Source of the DNA: Micromonospora purpureochromogenes
GTDB lineage: Bacteria > Actinomycetota > Actinomycetes > Mycobacteriales > Micromonosporaceae
DNA: 64,000 nt
Direction: 5' to 3'
Assembly: GCF_900091515.1 (NCBI RefSeq)
Contig: NZ_LT607410.1
Location: 5,518,001 to 5,582,000 of the forward strand
The notes under the pieces are model-generated. The model saw only the letters and a list, made by a program, of their open reading frames with translations, was not told the origin of the DNA and did not search any database. A program made the position numbers and the translations under genes. Shown here one piece after another: positions 14,284 to 26,407 of this stretch (position 1 is its first letter; each line of letters starts with the position of its first letter).

Positions 14284-17117
14284 CCCGACTCTCCCTCCCG
14301 CTCGACGACGAGCCCCCGCTCGGACCTGCCGGCCGCCTCGATGTGCCGGTCCACCTCGGCGCCGAGGCTGCGCAGGATGTCCAGCACCAGCCCGACCACG
14401 ACCAGGTAGACGCCGACGTCGAAGAAGAGCGAGGTGACCAGGTACGGCTCGCCCAGCCAGGGCAGCGGCAGGTTCACCTTGGCGCTCTCCAGCACGTCGC
14501 CGGTGGTCAGCAGGGACACCACGCCGCCACCGACGGAGATCGCCAGCCCGGCGCCGAGCACCGTGCCCGCGCCGACCGGGGCGCCCTCGGCCAGCTCGTA
14601 CCGGCCGCCGGCGAGGTAGCGCAGGGTCAGCGCGAGGCTCGCCACCAGGCCGCCGGCGAAGCCGCCGCCGGGGGCGTTGTGACCGGAGAAGAGCAGGAAG
14701 AGCGAGAAGAGCACCATGGTGTGGAAGATCAGCCGGGTGACCACCTCGAAGACGATCGAGCGGCGCCGCTCCTGCAGCGTCGGGCCACCGCTGAGCCAGA
14801 CCGGCCCGGTGTCCCGCCGGGGCGCCCGCGACGGTTCGCCCCGCCGCGGTCGAGGGCCGGTGCGGGACCGCTCGAAGATCAGGCTGGCCACCCCGGTCGC
14901 GGCCACCACCAGCACCGCTAGCTCGCCCATGGTGTCCCAGGCCCGGATGTCCACGAGGGTCACGTTGACCACGTTGCGGCCGTACCCCTCGGCCACCGCG
15001 AGGTCGGGGAAGGCCAGCGAGATCGGCGCGGCGGTCCGGGAGCCGGCGGCGACCAGGGCGAGGCCGGCGAGGACCACTCCGACGCCGACGCCGACCAGCC
15101 GCCGTGCCCACCGGCTGCGGCGCAGCGGCCGGGCGGAGAAGCGCTCCGGCAACCGGCGCAGCACCAGCACGAAGACGGCGATGGTCGCGGTCTCCACCAG
15201 GAACTGGGTCAGCGCCAGGTCGGGCGCGCCGTAGAGCACGAAGAGCATCGCGGTGCCGTAGCCGGTCACCCCGACCAGCAGCATCGCGGTCAGCCGCCGG
15301 CGGGCGCGGACCGCCAGCAGCGCCGCGACCGCGACGACGAGGGTGACCACCAGCTGCAACGGGCTGTCCCAGAGGGCGATCCGCTCGCGCCAGGGGCGGG
15401 CGGACAGCAGCGTCGCGCCGGGCACCAGCACCAGGGCGAGCAGCACCGCGCCCAGGTACTGCGGCAGGGAACCGCGCTGGGTGGCGCCGGTGACCTCGAT
15501 GGCGAACCGGTCGAAGCGGTGAATGATCCACTCGTACCCCTGGTTGCCGCCGACCGGCGAGCGCAGCCGGACCAGCGCGGGCGCGAGCGGGCCGCGCACG
15601 GCGTGCAGCAGGTAGCCGCCGGCCAGCGCCACCGCCGACAGGCCGAGCGCGGGGGTCAGGCCGTGCCAGAGCGCCAGGTGCTCGTGCGGTGCGCCGAACA
15701 GCTCCGCGTACGGGCGCAGCGGCCCCTCCAGCCCGGCCACGGCGGGGCCGGCGACGAGCCCGCCCACGGCGAGCAGGGCCGGCGGCAGCAGCATCGGTAC
15801 GGGCACCGGGTCGGGCTCGGTCAGCTCGACGTCCGGCCGGGTGGCGAAGGCGCCCCAGAGGAACCGGATGCTGTACGCGACGGTGAGAATGGTGCCGACG
15901 GCCAGCCCGGCGAGGACGACCGGCCGCTCGGCGAGCGCGGCGAAGACCGCCTCCTTGCCGACGAAGCCGAGCAGCGGCGGCACCCCGGCCATGGAGGCGG
16001 CGGCGAGCGCGGCCACCACGGCGAGCACCGGCGCCCGTCGTCCCAGGCCGGACAGCTCCCGCAGGTCACGGGTGCCGACCTCGTGGTCGATGATGCCGAC
16101 GACGAGGAAGAGCGCCGCCTTGAACAGGGCGTGCGCCAGCAGCATCACCACCCCGGCGAGTGCGGCGTCCGGGCTGCCGGCGCCGAGCACCACCGCCAGC
16201 AGCCCGAGCTGGCTGACCGTGCCGTACGCCAGCAGCAGCTTCAGGTCGCACTGCCGCAGCGCCGCCCAGCCGCCGGCGATCATCGTGACCAGGCCGAGGG
16301 TGAGCACCACCGGTCGCCACGGCCCGACGTCGGCCAGCACCGGGGCGAGCATTCCGATCAGGTAGATCCCCGCCTTGACCATGGCCGCCGCGTGCAGGTA
16401 CGCGCTGACCGGCGTGGGCGCGGCCATCGCCACCGGCAGCCAGGCGTTGAACGGCACGATCGCCGACTTGGCGAGCGCGCCGGTCAGGATCAGCAGTACC
16501 GCGACGACCAGCCCGGCTCCGCCGGGTAACGGCGCGCCGGCGATCTCCGACCAGCGGTAGCTGCCCGCGTGCTCGCCGAGGATCAGGAAGCCGACCAGCA
16601 TGGCCAGGCCGCCCAGGGTGGTGACGGTCAGCGCCTGGGCCGCCGCCCAGCGGCTGGCCCGCCGCTCGGTGCTGTGGCCGATCAGCAGGTAGGAGAAGAC
16701 CGTGGTCAGCTCCCAGAAGACGTACAGCAGCAGCAGGTCGTCGGCGAGGACCAGGCCGAGCATCGCGCCGGCGAAGGCGACCAGTACCGCGACGAACCGG
16801 ACCAGGCCGGCGGAGTCGGGGGCGAAGTACCGGCCGCAGTAGACCAGCACCAGCGCGCCGACGCCGCTGACCAGCAGGGTCATCAGCCAGGACAGCGCCG
16901 TCAGCCGCAGCGCCACGTCGATGTCGAGCTGGTCGATCCAGCGGTACGTCTCGACGACCGCGCCGCCGTCGCGGACCGTCGGGGTACGGGTCAGCGCCCA
17001 GCCGAACGCGGCGGCCGGCGCCAGCGCGAGCGGGTAGCAGGCGCGCGGACCCCACCGGCGGACCAGCAGCGGCGCGGCGAGGGCCGCCGCCAGGTGGAGG
17101 AGCAGCAGTACGAGCAC
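14280..17117 (-). CDS. mrpA: fused subunits A and B of the multisubunit Na+(K+)/H+ antiporter
   Basis: The 945-residue protein starts with a NuoL-like proton-channel module (residues about 1-500; ELTTVFSYLLIGHS, AIVPFNAWLPVAMAAPTPVSA, DLKLLLAYGTVSQLGLL). A C-terminal MrpA extension follows with a DUF4040-type segment (LTQFLVETATIAVFVLVLRRLPE). It ends in an MrpB domain (FHTMVLFSLFLLFSGHNAPGGGFAGGLVA). It exchanges cytoplasmic Na+ or K+ for protons and supports pH and salt tolerance. The GTG at 17117 has GGGGAGGA just upstream. The frame is open to 17264, but that part lacks conserved sequence. First gene of the operon. Confidence 0.93.
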   Translation of the reverse strand: MLVLLLLHLAAALAAPLLVRRWGPRACYPLALAPAAAFGWALTRTPTVRDGGAVVETYRWIDQLDIDVALRLTALSWLMTLLVSGVGALVLVYCGRYFAPDSAGLVRFVAVLVAFAGAMLGLVLADDLLLLYVFWELTTVFSYLLIGHSTERRASRWAAAQALTVTTLGGLAMLVGFLILGEHAGSYRWSEIAGAPLPGGAGLVVAVLLILTGALAKSAIVPFNAWLPVAMAAPTPVSAYLHAAAMVKAGIYLIGMLAPVLADVGPWRPVVLTLGLVTMIAGGWAALRQCDLKLLLAYGTVSQLGLLAVVLGAGSPDAALAGVVMLLAHALFKAALFLVVGIIDHEVGTRDLRELSGLGRRAPVLAVVAALAAASMAGVPPLLGFVGKEAVFAALAERPVVLAGLAVGTILTVAYSIRFLWGAFATRPDVELTEPDPVPVPMLLPPALLAVGGLVAGPAVAGLEGPLRPYAELFGAPHEHLALWHGLTPALGLSAVALAGGYLLHAVRGPLAPALVRLRSPVGGNQGYEWIIHRFDRFAIEVTGATQRGSLPQYLGAVLLALVLVPGATLLSARPWRERIALWDSPLQLVVTLVVAVAALLAVRARRRLTAMLLVGVTGYGTAMLFVLYGAPDLALTQFLVETATIAVFVLVLRRLPERFSARPLRRSRWARRLVGVGVGVVLAGLALVAAGSRTAAPISLAFPDLAVAEGYGRNVVNVTLVDIRAWDTMGELAVLVVAATGVASLIFERSRTGPRPRRGEPSRAPRRDTGPVWLSGGPTLQERRRSIVFEVVTRLIFHTMVLFSLFLLFSGHNAPGGGFAGGLVASLALTLRYLAGGRYELAEGAPVGAGTVLGAGLAISVGGGVVSLLTTGDVLESAKVNLPLPWLGEPYLVTSLFFDVGVYLVVVGLVLDILRSLGAEVDRHIEAAGRSERGLVVEREGESG

Positions 17118-17262
17118 GCGTCCTCCCCGGTCGAGCTGGCGGCGCGCGCCGGGAGGGATGTCCCGGTCTGCACCGATCAGACGCCAGATCGCCGATCGCT
17201 GGGGGGTTTTGGGGAAATCGCCCGCCGTGGCGGCGCTCCGGGGCGAGGGGTGGCAGTTGCCC

Positions 17263-17278
17263 ACAGACTCCTGTGGAA
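17263..17278 (-). other. hairpin in the mrp leader region
   Basis: CCACAG-ACTC-CTGTGG is a perfect 6-bp stem about 145 bp before the mrpA start, within the 207-bp gap after the upstream gene. Its place between a stop and an operon start makes it either the end of the upstream transcript or part of the mrp leader. Nothing else in the gap is recognisable apart from a 16-bp palindrome at 17296-17311. Confidence 0.35.
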
Positions 17279-17295
17279 CTGATGTCGTGAACGAC

Positions 17296-17311
17296 TCAGC
17301 CGCGCGGCTGA
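17296..17311 (-). terminator. palindromic terminator candidate after the 128-residue gene
   Basis: TCAGCCGCGCGGCTGA is a perfect 16-bp palindrome 13 bp beyond the stop codon of the unknown gene at 17325-17711. It would form a strong stem with a tight loop, or serve as a dimer-binding site. No T-run follows. Confidence 0.35.
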
Positions 17312-17324
17312 CCCGCCCGGGCCG

Positions 17325-17711
17325 TCAGCGCAGCGCGACGTCGCCGGCCGGCACGGCGGCCTCCCGGGACGGCCGGTCCCGCCGGGTCTCCACCAGCAGG
17401 TCGGGGCGGCCGAGCTGGACGACGACCTTGTTGACCACGCGCTGGGCGGCGGCGAGCGAACGGACCGAGAGCAGGTTGCCCCGGCTCTCCCGGCGCAGCA
17501 CGAAGTAGTGCACGGCGGCCCGCACCTGACCCCGGTCGGCGGCGCTGGCCTGGGCGGTGGAAACCACCAGCTCGCGCAGGGAACGGGCGAGTCGCTCGGC
17601 GAGCTCCAGCTCGGGGCCGCGCAGGCTGCCCCGGACGGCGGCGAGGTGACTGTCGACCTTCCGGATGAGCACGTCGGTGGCGGGCGCGAAGCCGGGCTCC
17701 TCGACGGTCAT
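17325..17711 (-). CDS. unknown 128-residue protein with a strongly marked promoter region
   Basis: I do not recognise the family. The protein is soluble and mostly helical in appearance. It has a Leu/Arg/Glu-rich middle (LELAERLARSLRELVVSTAQA) and a conserved-looking segment AAVHYFVLRRESRGNLLSVRSLAAAQRVVNK. There are no cysteines, no signal peptide and no membrane span. The ATG at 17711 has GGAGGGG at good spacing. The region directly upstream (17733-17805) is A/T-rich with inverted repeats, so the gene is probably tightly regulated. It sits alone between the mrp operon and the divergent lhr gene. Confidence 0.7.
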   Translation of the reverse strand: MTVEEPGFAPATDVLIRKVDSHLAAVRGSLRGPELELAERLARSLRELVVSTAQASAADRGQVRAAVHYFVLRRESRGNLLSVRSLAAAQRVVNKVVVQLGRPDLLVETRRDRPSREAAVPAGDVALR

Positions 17712-17732
17712 CCGATCCCCTCCACCCGACGC

Positions 17733-17805
17733 TGCGTTGCGAGTGAAGTTACTTTATGTTGCGCGTTACAAGCAAGCAGTTAGTTAAGACGTAACACGCA
17801 AGGCG
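17733..17805. promoter_or_regulatory. A/T-rich operator region with inverted repeats
   Basis: TTGCGCGTTAC (17759-17769) and GTAACACGCAA (17791-17801) form an inverted repeat with one mismatch, 21 bp apart. A third related half-site, CGTTGCGAGTGAAGTTAC, lies at 17735-17752. The stretch includes several TTA/TAA tracts, rare here. It lies between the divergent 128-residue gene and lhr, so a dimeric repressor or activator could control either. The binding protein is unknown. Confidence 0.5.
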
Positions 17806-17891
17806 CTCATCCGACCCGTAAGCAGTCGCAGCCGGACAGACCGCGTCCGCTGCTCGGCCGGATGTCACACCGACCAGGCAGGATGGAAGGC

Positions 17892-22514
<4,623 letters not shown>

Positions 22515-22569
22515 CCCGGGGCTGTTCCTCCCGGCCACCGCTGTTCCTCCCCTGCCATCGCGGTGCGAC

Positions 22570-22760
22570 GGGCGGGGCGCCGCCAGCGCTGTTCCTCCCT
22601 GCCAGCCACCGCGGTGCGACGGGCGCGGCCGCACCACCGCTGGCATGCCCGCCCGGGGCGGCGCGACGGGCGCGGCCGCACCACCGCTGGCATGCCCGCC
22701 CGGGGCGGCGCGACAGGCGCGACCGCACCGCCGCGGCACGCCCGCCCGCGCCGGCGGCCG
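22570..22760. repeat. 47-bp tandem repeat array downstream of lhr
   Basis: Two nearly identical 47-bp units begin at 22621 and 22668. A diverged third begins at 22715, and a related longer unit precedes them at 22570. The pattern GCTGTTCCTCC also recurs three times between 22520 and 22600. Every frame through it is low-complexity (Arg, Pro, Ala, Gly), so I do not call a gene. Unit ends carry GCATGCCCGCCCGGGGCG. Confidence 0.75.
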
Positions 22761-22832
22761 ACACAGCTGGGCGACACCGGCACCGCGGCACCCCTCGGCC
22801 GCTCCGGGGCCGGCGGCGGTCGGCACGGCAAC

Positions 22833-22874
22833 CGTGATACCCCACAGGCATATCGATACCTCTGAGGTATCACG
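22833..22874. promoter_or_regulatory. nested palindromes built on GTGATACC / GAGGTATC
   Basis: GATACCTC-T-GAGGTATC (22855-22871) is a perfect 8-bp inverted repeat. An outer pair CGTGATACC (22833-22841) and GGTATCACG (22866-22874) gives a third half-site. The stretch is the only A/T-rich part of the 640-bp gap and resembles PadR- or GntR-type operators. No gene starts close by on either strand. Confidence 0.45.
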
Positions 22875-22941
22875 CTCACGGGGAGGTCCGCCGCCAGCGC
22901 GCGCTCGATCGGTGGCCGGTGACCGGTAACCGGGGGCGGCC

Positions 22942-23100
22942 CGACGGCCAAGAGCAGGTCCGCTGCCGGCGCAGTCTCGAACCGCTCACCGGCGTCCGGA
23001 TCGGACCGACCGCCAGGAGCAGGCCCGCCGCCGCAGCCTCGGAACCACTCACCGGCGTCCAACGCGGACCGATCGCCAGAAGCAGGGCGCGGATCTCGCC
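22942..23100. repeat. 63-65-bp tandem repeats in the lhr-lipoprotein gap
   Basis: Imperfect units start at 22942, 23007 and 23070 (partial). Each opens with a CGAyCGCCArrAGCAGG-like block and the two full ones contain CTCACCGGCGTCC. On the reverse strand one frame reads a repeated Leu-Leu-Leu-Ala-Val-Gly-Pro ... Pro-Val-Ser-Gly-Ser pattern, but it has no convincing start or ribosome-binding site. I treat it as non-coding or the remains of a gene. With the 47-bp array it fills 22515-23156. Confidence 0.65.
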
Positions 23101-23156
23101 GGCACCGGGCGTCCGGCACCGGGCATCCGGCACCGGGACGGCACCCGGCGCGGCGG

Positions 23157-23702
23157 TCAGCCCAGCTTGGCGAGGACGTCGTTGTACCGCTTGCGCTCCG
23201 CCGCCCCGGTCTTCGTGCCCAGATAGCTGAGCACGACAGCACCCTCGCGGAAGGCGTCGGCACCCCAGACGTCCATCTGGTTGGTCGCGTTCGCCTCGGT
23301 GGGGAAGACGTACACCTTGACGGCGTCGGTGGTCAGCAGCTCGGCGCAGCCGATGCCGGCGCCGTCCGGTCCACAGTCGACCGTCTGGTTGCGCAGGTTG
23401 GTCACCTTCAGGCCGGCCGCCTTGAAGGCGTCGACGACCTTCCGGGCGCCCGGGGTGCCGGCGGCCTTCGTCGGCATCCGGAACGCCGGGGTGGACGGGC
23501 TCTCCGACGGGGTACGGGGCGCCTTGCCGTTCGTCGGGGCGGCCGGGTCCTCGGGCGACGGCGCCTCGCTGGTGGCGATGGCCTTCGGTGAACCGTTGGC
23601 CCAGGAGGGGTCACCGGGCTCGGGGTCGCTGCCACAGGCGGCGAGCGCGAGGGCGAGCAGGATCGTCACGGCGGCCGGGAGGACACGAGCGCGTTTCGTC
23701 AC
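23157..23702 (-). CDS. secreted lipoprotein, unknown function
   Basis: The 181-residue protein starts with a lipoprotein signal peptide (TKRARVLPAAVTILLALALAACGSDPEPG) with the lipobox LAAC at about 22-25, so it is lipid-anchored on the outer face of the membrane. A Pro/Ser/Thr-rich linker of about 55 residues follows. A small C-terminal domain spans about 85-181 with a likely disulphide pair (VDCGPDGAGIGC) and DVWGADAFREGAVVLSYLG. No enzymatic motif is visible. The GTG at 23702 starts exactly at the positively charged n-region. The gene is divergent from the SAM hydrolase gene, sharing a 100-bp promoter region. Confidence 0.82.
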   Translation of the reverse strand: MTKRARVLPAAVTILLALALAACGSDPEPGDPSWANGSPKAIATSEAPSPEDPAAPTNGKAPRTPSESPSTPAFRMPTKAAGTPGARKVVDAFKAAGLKVTNLRNQTVDCGPDGAGIGCAELLTTDAVKVYVFPTEANATNQMDVWGADAFREGAVVLSYLGTKTGAAERKRYNDVLAKLG

Positions 23703-23789
23703 CCCGGCAGTCTGCCGAACGCGGTGACCGGATGGCACCGGCCGGTCGGCCGACCGAGGTTCTCCGGTCAGCGCCGCCCCCGCACCGGC

Positions 23790-23795
23790 TAGCCT
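23790..23795 (+). promoter_or_regulatory. probable -10 box of the SAM hydrolase gene (leaderless)
   Basis: TAGCCT lies 7 nt before the ATG at 23803 and there is no Shine-Dalgarno sequence, so the mRNA probably starts at the start codon. Confidence 0.5.
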
Positions 23796-23802
23796 GCTGA
23801 CC

Positions 23803-24591
23803 ATGGCCCCGACCGCCTGGATCTCGCTGACCACCGACTACGGCCTCGCCGACGGGTTCGTGGCCGCCTGCCACGGGGTGATCGCCCGGATCGCCCCGGC
23901 GGTGCGGGTCGTCGACGTGACCCACCTGGTGCCGGCGGCCGACGTACGGCGCGGGTCGGCGGTGCTGGCGCAGACGGTGCCGTCCCTGCCGTACGCGGTG
24001 CACGTCGCCGTGGTCGATCCGGGTGTCGGCACGGCCCGGCGCGGGATCGCGCTGGTCACCCCGGGCGGGCTGCTGGTCGGGCCGGACAACGGCCTGCTGC
24101 TGGCCGCCGCCGAGGCCCTGGGCGGGCTCACCGCGGCCGTCGAGCTGACCAATCCGGAGTGGCTGGCCCCGGAGGTGTCCCGCACCTTCCACGGTCGGGA
24201 CGTCTTCGCCCCGGTCGCGGCCCGGCTCGCCCTCGGCGCCCCGCCCGCCGACGCGGGGCCGCCGGTGGACCCGGCCACCCTGGTCCGCCTGCCCGAACCG
24301 GTGCTGCGGCGGGACGCCGACGGGTTCACCGCCGAGGTGTTGACCGTCGACCACTTCGGCAACGTCCAGCTCGCCGCCGGGGCCGACCTGCTGGCCACGG
24401 TACCCCCCACCGCGCGGGTGGCCGGGCGGGCCGCGGTACGCGGGCGGACGTTCGCCGACGCGCCGGCCGGGGCGCTGGTGCTCTTCGTGGACTCCGCCGG
24501 CCTGCTGGCGGTGGCGGTGAACGGCGGCCGGGCGGCGGACCTGCTCGGGGTGGCGCCGGGCGACGTGGTCACGGTGTGCGGGCAGCGCTGA
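23803..24591 (+). CDS. SAM hydrolase (adenosine-forming), DUF62 / chlorinase-fluorinase superfamily
   Basis: The 262-residue protein has the N-terminal domain of the fluorinase/chlorinase/SAM-hydrolase fold: ISLTTDYGLADGFVAACHGVIARIAP, VVDVTHLVPAADVRRG, VHVAVVDPGVGTARRGIAL and VGPDNGLL. The signature RTFHGRDVFAPVAA follows at about 125-138, then the C-terminal beta-barrel (VLTVDHFGNVQL). The Asp-Arg-His set that activates water in SAM hydroxide adenosyltransferases is present (D in TTDYG, R and H in RTFHGRD). It splits S-adenosylmethionine to adenosine and methionine. There is no sign of halide specificity. The biological role of the reaction is still unclear in the family. Confidence 0.85.
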   Translation: MAPTAWISLTTDYGLADGFVAACHGVIARIAPAVRVVDVTHLVPAADVRRGSAVLAQTVPSLPYAVHVAVVDPGVGTARRGIALVTPGGLLVGPDNGLLLAAAEALGGLTAAVELTNPEWLAPEVSRTFHGRDVFAPVAARLALGAPPADAGPPVDPATLVRLPEPVLRRDADGFTAEVLTVDHFGNVQLAAGADLLATVPPTARVAGRAAVRGRTFADAPAGALVLFVDSAGLLAVAVNGGRAADLLGVAPGDVVTVCGQR

Positions 24592-24618
24592 CCCTGCCGC
24601 CACGCGTTCCGGTGTGGA

Positions 24619-24873
24619 ATGCTGCTCGGCGTGGGTGAGCTCTGGGTACCGGTCGTCTGTCCCTGTTGTGCCGCGCGGACCGGCGGGGGCACCTGTCCGA
24701 TCTGCTTCTGGACCGACGACGGTCAGGCCGACGCGGACGCCGACGTGGTGCGCGGCGGCCCGAACGGCGACCTCAGCCTCAGCCACGCCCGGCTGAACTT
24801 CGCCGTCTACGGCGCCAGTCACCCCCGCTACCAGGACATGGTCCGCGCCCCCCGCCCGGACGAGCGGCCCTGA
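24619..24873 (+). CDS. CPCC-type cysteine-rich small protein
   Basis: The 84-residue protein has the CPCC signature: C14, C16 and C17 (VCPCC), then C26 and C29 (CPICFWTDD), followed by DLSLSHARLNFAVYGA. This resembles the Cys_rich_CPCC family, a likely zinc ribbon found alone or near toxin/immunity loci. The ligand set looks like a single metal site. It follows the SAM hydrolase by 27 bp on the same strand and may be co-transcribed. An in-frame GTG at 24631 is an alternative start. Function is unknown. The 3' end runs into a short tandem repeat. Confidence 0.75.
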   Translation: MLLGVGELWVPVVCPCCAARTGGGTCPICFWTDDGQADADADVVRGGPNGDLSLSHARLNFAVYGASHPRYQDMVRAPRPDERP

Positions 24874-24972
24874 CGGGACGGCACTGATCGCACGGCTCTG
24901 GCGAACGGCCTGACCGCGCGGCGCTGACGGAACGGCGCTGACCGCGCGGCTCTGACCGCGCGGCTCTGACCC
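24870..24972. repeat. short tandem repeats after the CPCC gene
   Basis: Variants of CTGACCGCGCGGCT recur with a period of about 14 bp, best conserved at 24936-24970. They start exactly at the stop codon of the CPCC gene. Each unit keeps the CTGA that contains the stop. No reading frame of interest is present up to 25036. Confidence 0.65.
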
Positions 24973-25036
24973 GCACCGGGCCGCGTGGAACGTGCGGACC
25001 GGCGGGACGTGCCCGCCCCGCCGGTCCCGAGCCGGG

Positions 25037-26299
25037 TCAGCAGAGCGACACGGTCCCGCCGTAGACGGCGGAGATGTACGCGTGGCTGACGTACTGGCCG
25101 CCGGCCAGCCGGTTCCACCGGTTGGTGGTGCGGTACGGCCCGGTCACCGTCTGCCCGACGACGTAGCACTGGATCGGCACGTTGGCGTACCTGGCGGCCA
25201 GCCCGCGCACGCCGTACCCGGTGCCGGGGCCGGTACGGACGTTGAGCGGCCCGTCGCCGACCACGCCCCGGGGTCCGGCCCCGGTCCACAGGTACGCCAC
25301 GTCGACCCAGGCGTTGTCGGTCAGCCGCAGCCCGTCGGCGAACGTGCCGTCGGCCAGGTCGATGCCGGCCGCGTTGCGCACGGTCCGCCCGAACTGGTCC
25401 CGCCCGCCGTGGTAGCCGGACTGGTACGCCGCCTGCGCCTCCGGCCGCCCCTGCGGCAGGTCCTTCCAGTTCTCCCGGACCGCGCTGGGGTTCCAGTGGT
25501 CGTCCCGGGTGTTCCACGGTCCGACGTCCCAGACCGGGGCGTACTCGCAGCGGCTGCCGCTGGTGGTGCAGACCCGCACCGTGTAGTCGCCGGTGTTCAG
25601 CGGGGAGAGCCCGCGCCGGCTGGGCAGCGCCACGAAGTGGTCCCGGGCCTGGATGATCCGCCCGTTGGCGGTCTGCCCGCCGACCGACCCCTGCCGGGTG
25701 GCGAAGACCCGGTAGGCGAGGCCGGCGGTGGCGGCCGAGACGGTGGCGACGGTGTCGGCGGTGAGCTCGACGGTGCGTACCGAAGCGGTGGCGCGCGGGT
25801 CGCGGGCGGTGAGCAGCACCCGGGTCTGGACCCGGGTGACCGGCCGGTCGAAGACGGCGCCGACGCCGGCGGCCTCCCGCCACTCGGTCCAGCCGGCGGC
25901 CCGCCAGCCCCGCACCTGGGCCTGCACTCCGCCGCCCCCCGCCACCTCGACGGTGACCTGCGCGCGTACCCGGGTGGCCGGGCGGGCCAGGGTGCGCGGC
26001 GCGGCCAGCAGGGCGCCCTCGGCGACCGGCCCGCCGACGGCGGCGGGGCGGGTGCGGGCGGCCGGCCGGGTGTCGGCGAGCCGGAGCCGGCCGGCGCTCC
26101 AGCGGACGTTGACGTCGTCGCCACCGGCGACGGCGAGGTCCGCGGACCAGCGCTCGACACCCGGCGCGGCGGCGGTGGTGGCGGCGGGAACGTCCGCTGG
26201 AGCGGCGAGCGCGGCGGCGGGGACGAGACTCGCGGCGGCGGTGGCGGTCAGCGCGCCCGCGAGCAGGGCGGACAGGGTACGAAATGGGGGACAGCCCAC
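25037..26299 (-). CDS. secreted protein with a C-terminal SH3-like domain
   Basis: The 420-residue protein starts with a Sec signal peptide (FRTLSALLAGALTATAAASLVPAAALAAPAD). Residues about 40-200 are rich in beta-strand-like repeats (RSW/RVRAQVTVEVAGG, RVQTRVLLTARDPRA) and may be a carbohydrate-binding or wall-associated region. A conserved middle contains VWDVGPWNTRDDHWNP and RENWKDLPQGRPEAQAAYQ, known to me from actinobacterial secreted proteins of unknown role. The end (GPLNVRTGPGTGYGVRGLAAR ... VVGQTVTGPYRTTNRW) is a bacterial SH3 domain, which often binds peptidoglycan. AGGAG precedes the GTG at 26299 at good spacing. It is divergent from nei2. Confidence 0.8.
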   Translation of the reverse strand: MGCPPFRTLSALLAGALTATAAASLVPAAALAAPADVPAATTAAAPGVERWSADLAVAGGDDVNVRWSAGRLRLADTRPAARTRPAAVGGPVAEGALLAAPRTLARPATRVRAQVTVEVAGGGGVQAQVRGWRAAGWTEWREAAGVGAVFDRPVTRVQTRVLLTARDPRATASVRTVELTADTVATVSAATAGLAYRVFATRQGSVGGQTANGRIIQARDHFVALPSRRGLSPLNTGDYTVRVCTTSGSRCEYAPVWDVGPWNTRDDHWNPSAVRENWKDLPQGRPEAQAAYQSGYHGGRDQFGRTVRNAAGIDLADGTFADGLRLTDNAWVDVAYLWTGAGPRGVVGDGPLNVRTGPGTGYGVRGLAARYANVPIQCYVVGQTVTGPYRTTNRWNRLAGGQYVSHAYISAVYGGTVSLC

Positions 26300-26407
26300 G
26301 GCATTCTCCTCAGAACCCCCTGATAGTGCGTTGTCAAGACAAGAAGGGGAAGCACCGTACAAATAGCGACACATGCGAATTCAGCTCGGGCGAGGGAGGA
26401 TGGTGGG

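Noticed and set aside
22570..23100. Possible CRISPR array in the repeat-rich gap
   Set aside because: Repeats are directly adjacent without unique spacers, units differ in length and no cas gene is near.
23803..24591. Fluorinase or chlorinase identity for the DUF62 protein
   Set aside because: The Asp-Arg-His residues and RTFHGRD motif fit the SAM hydrolase group; the halogenase-specific insertion is not visible and no halometabolite genes are near.
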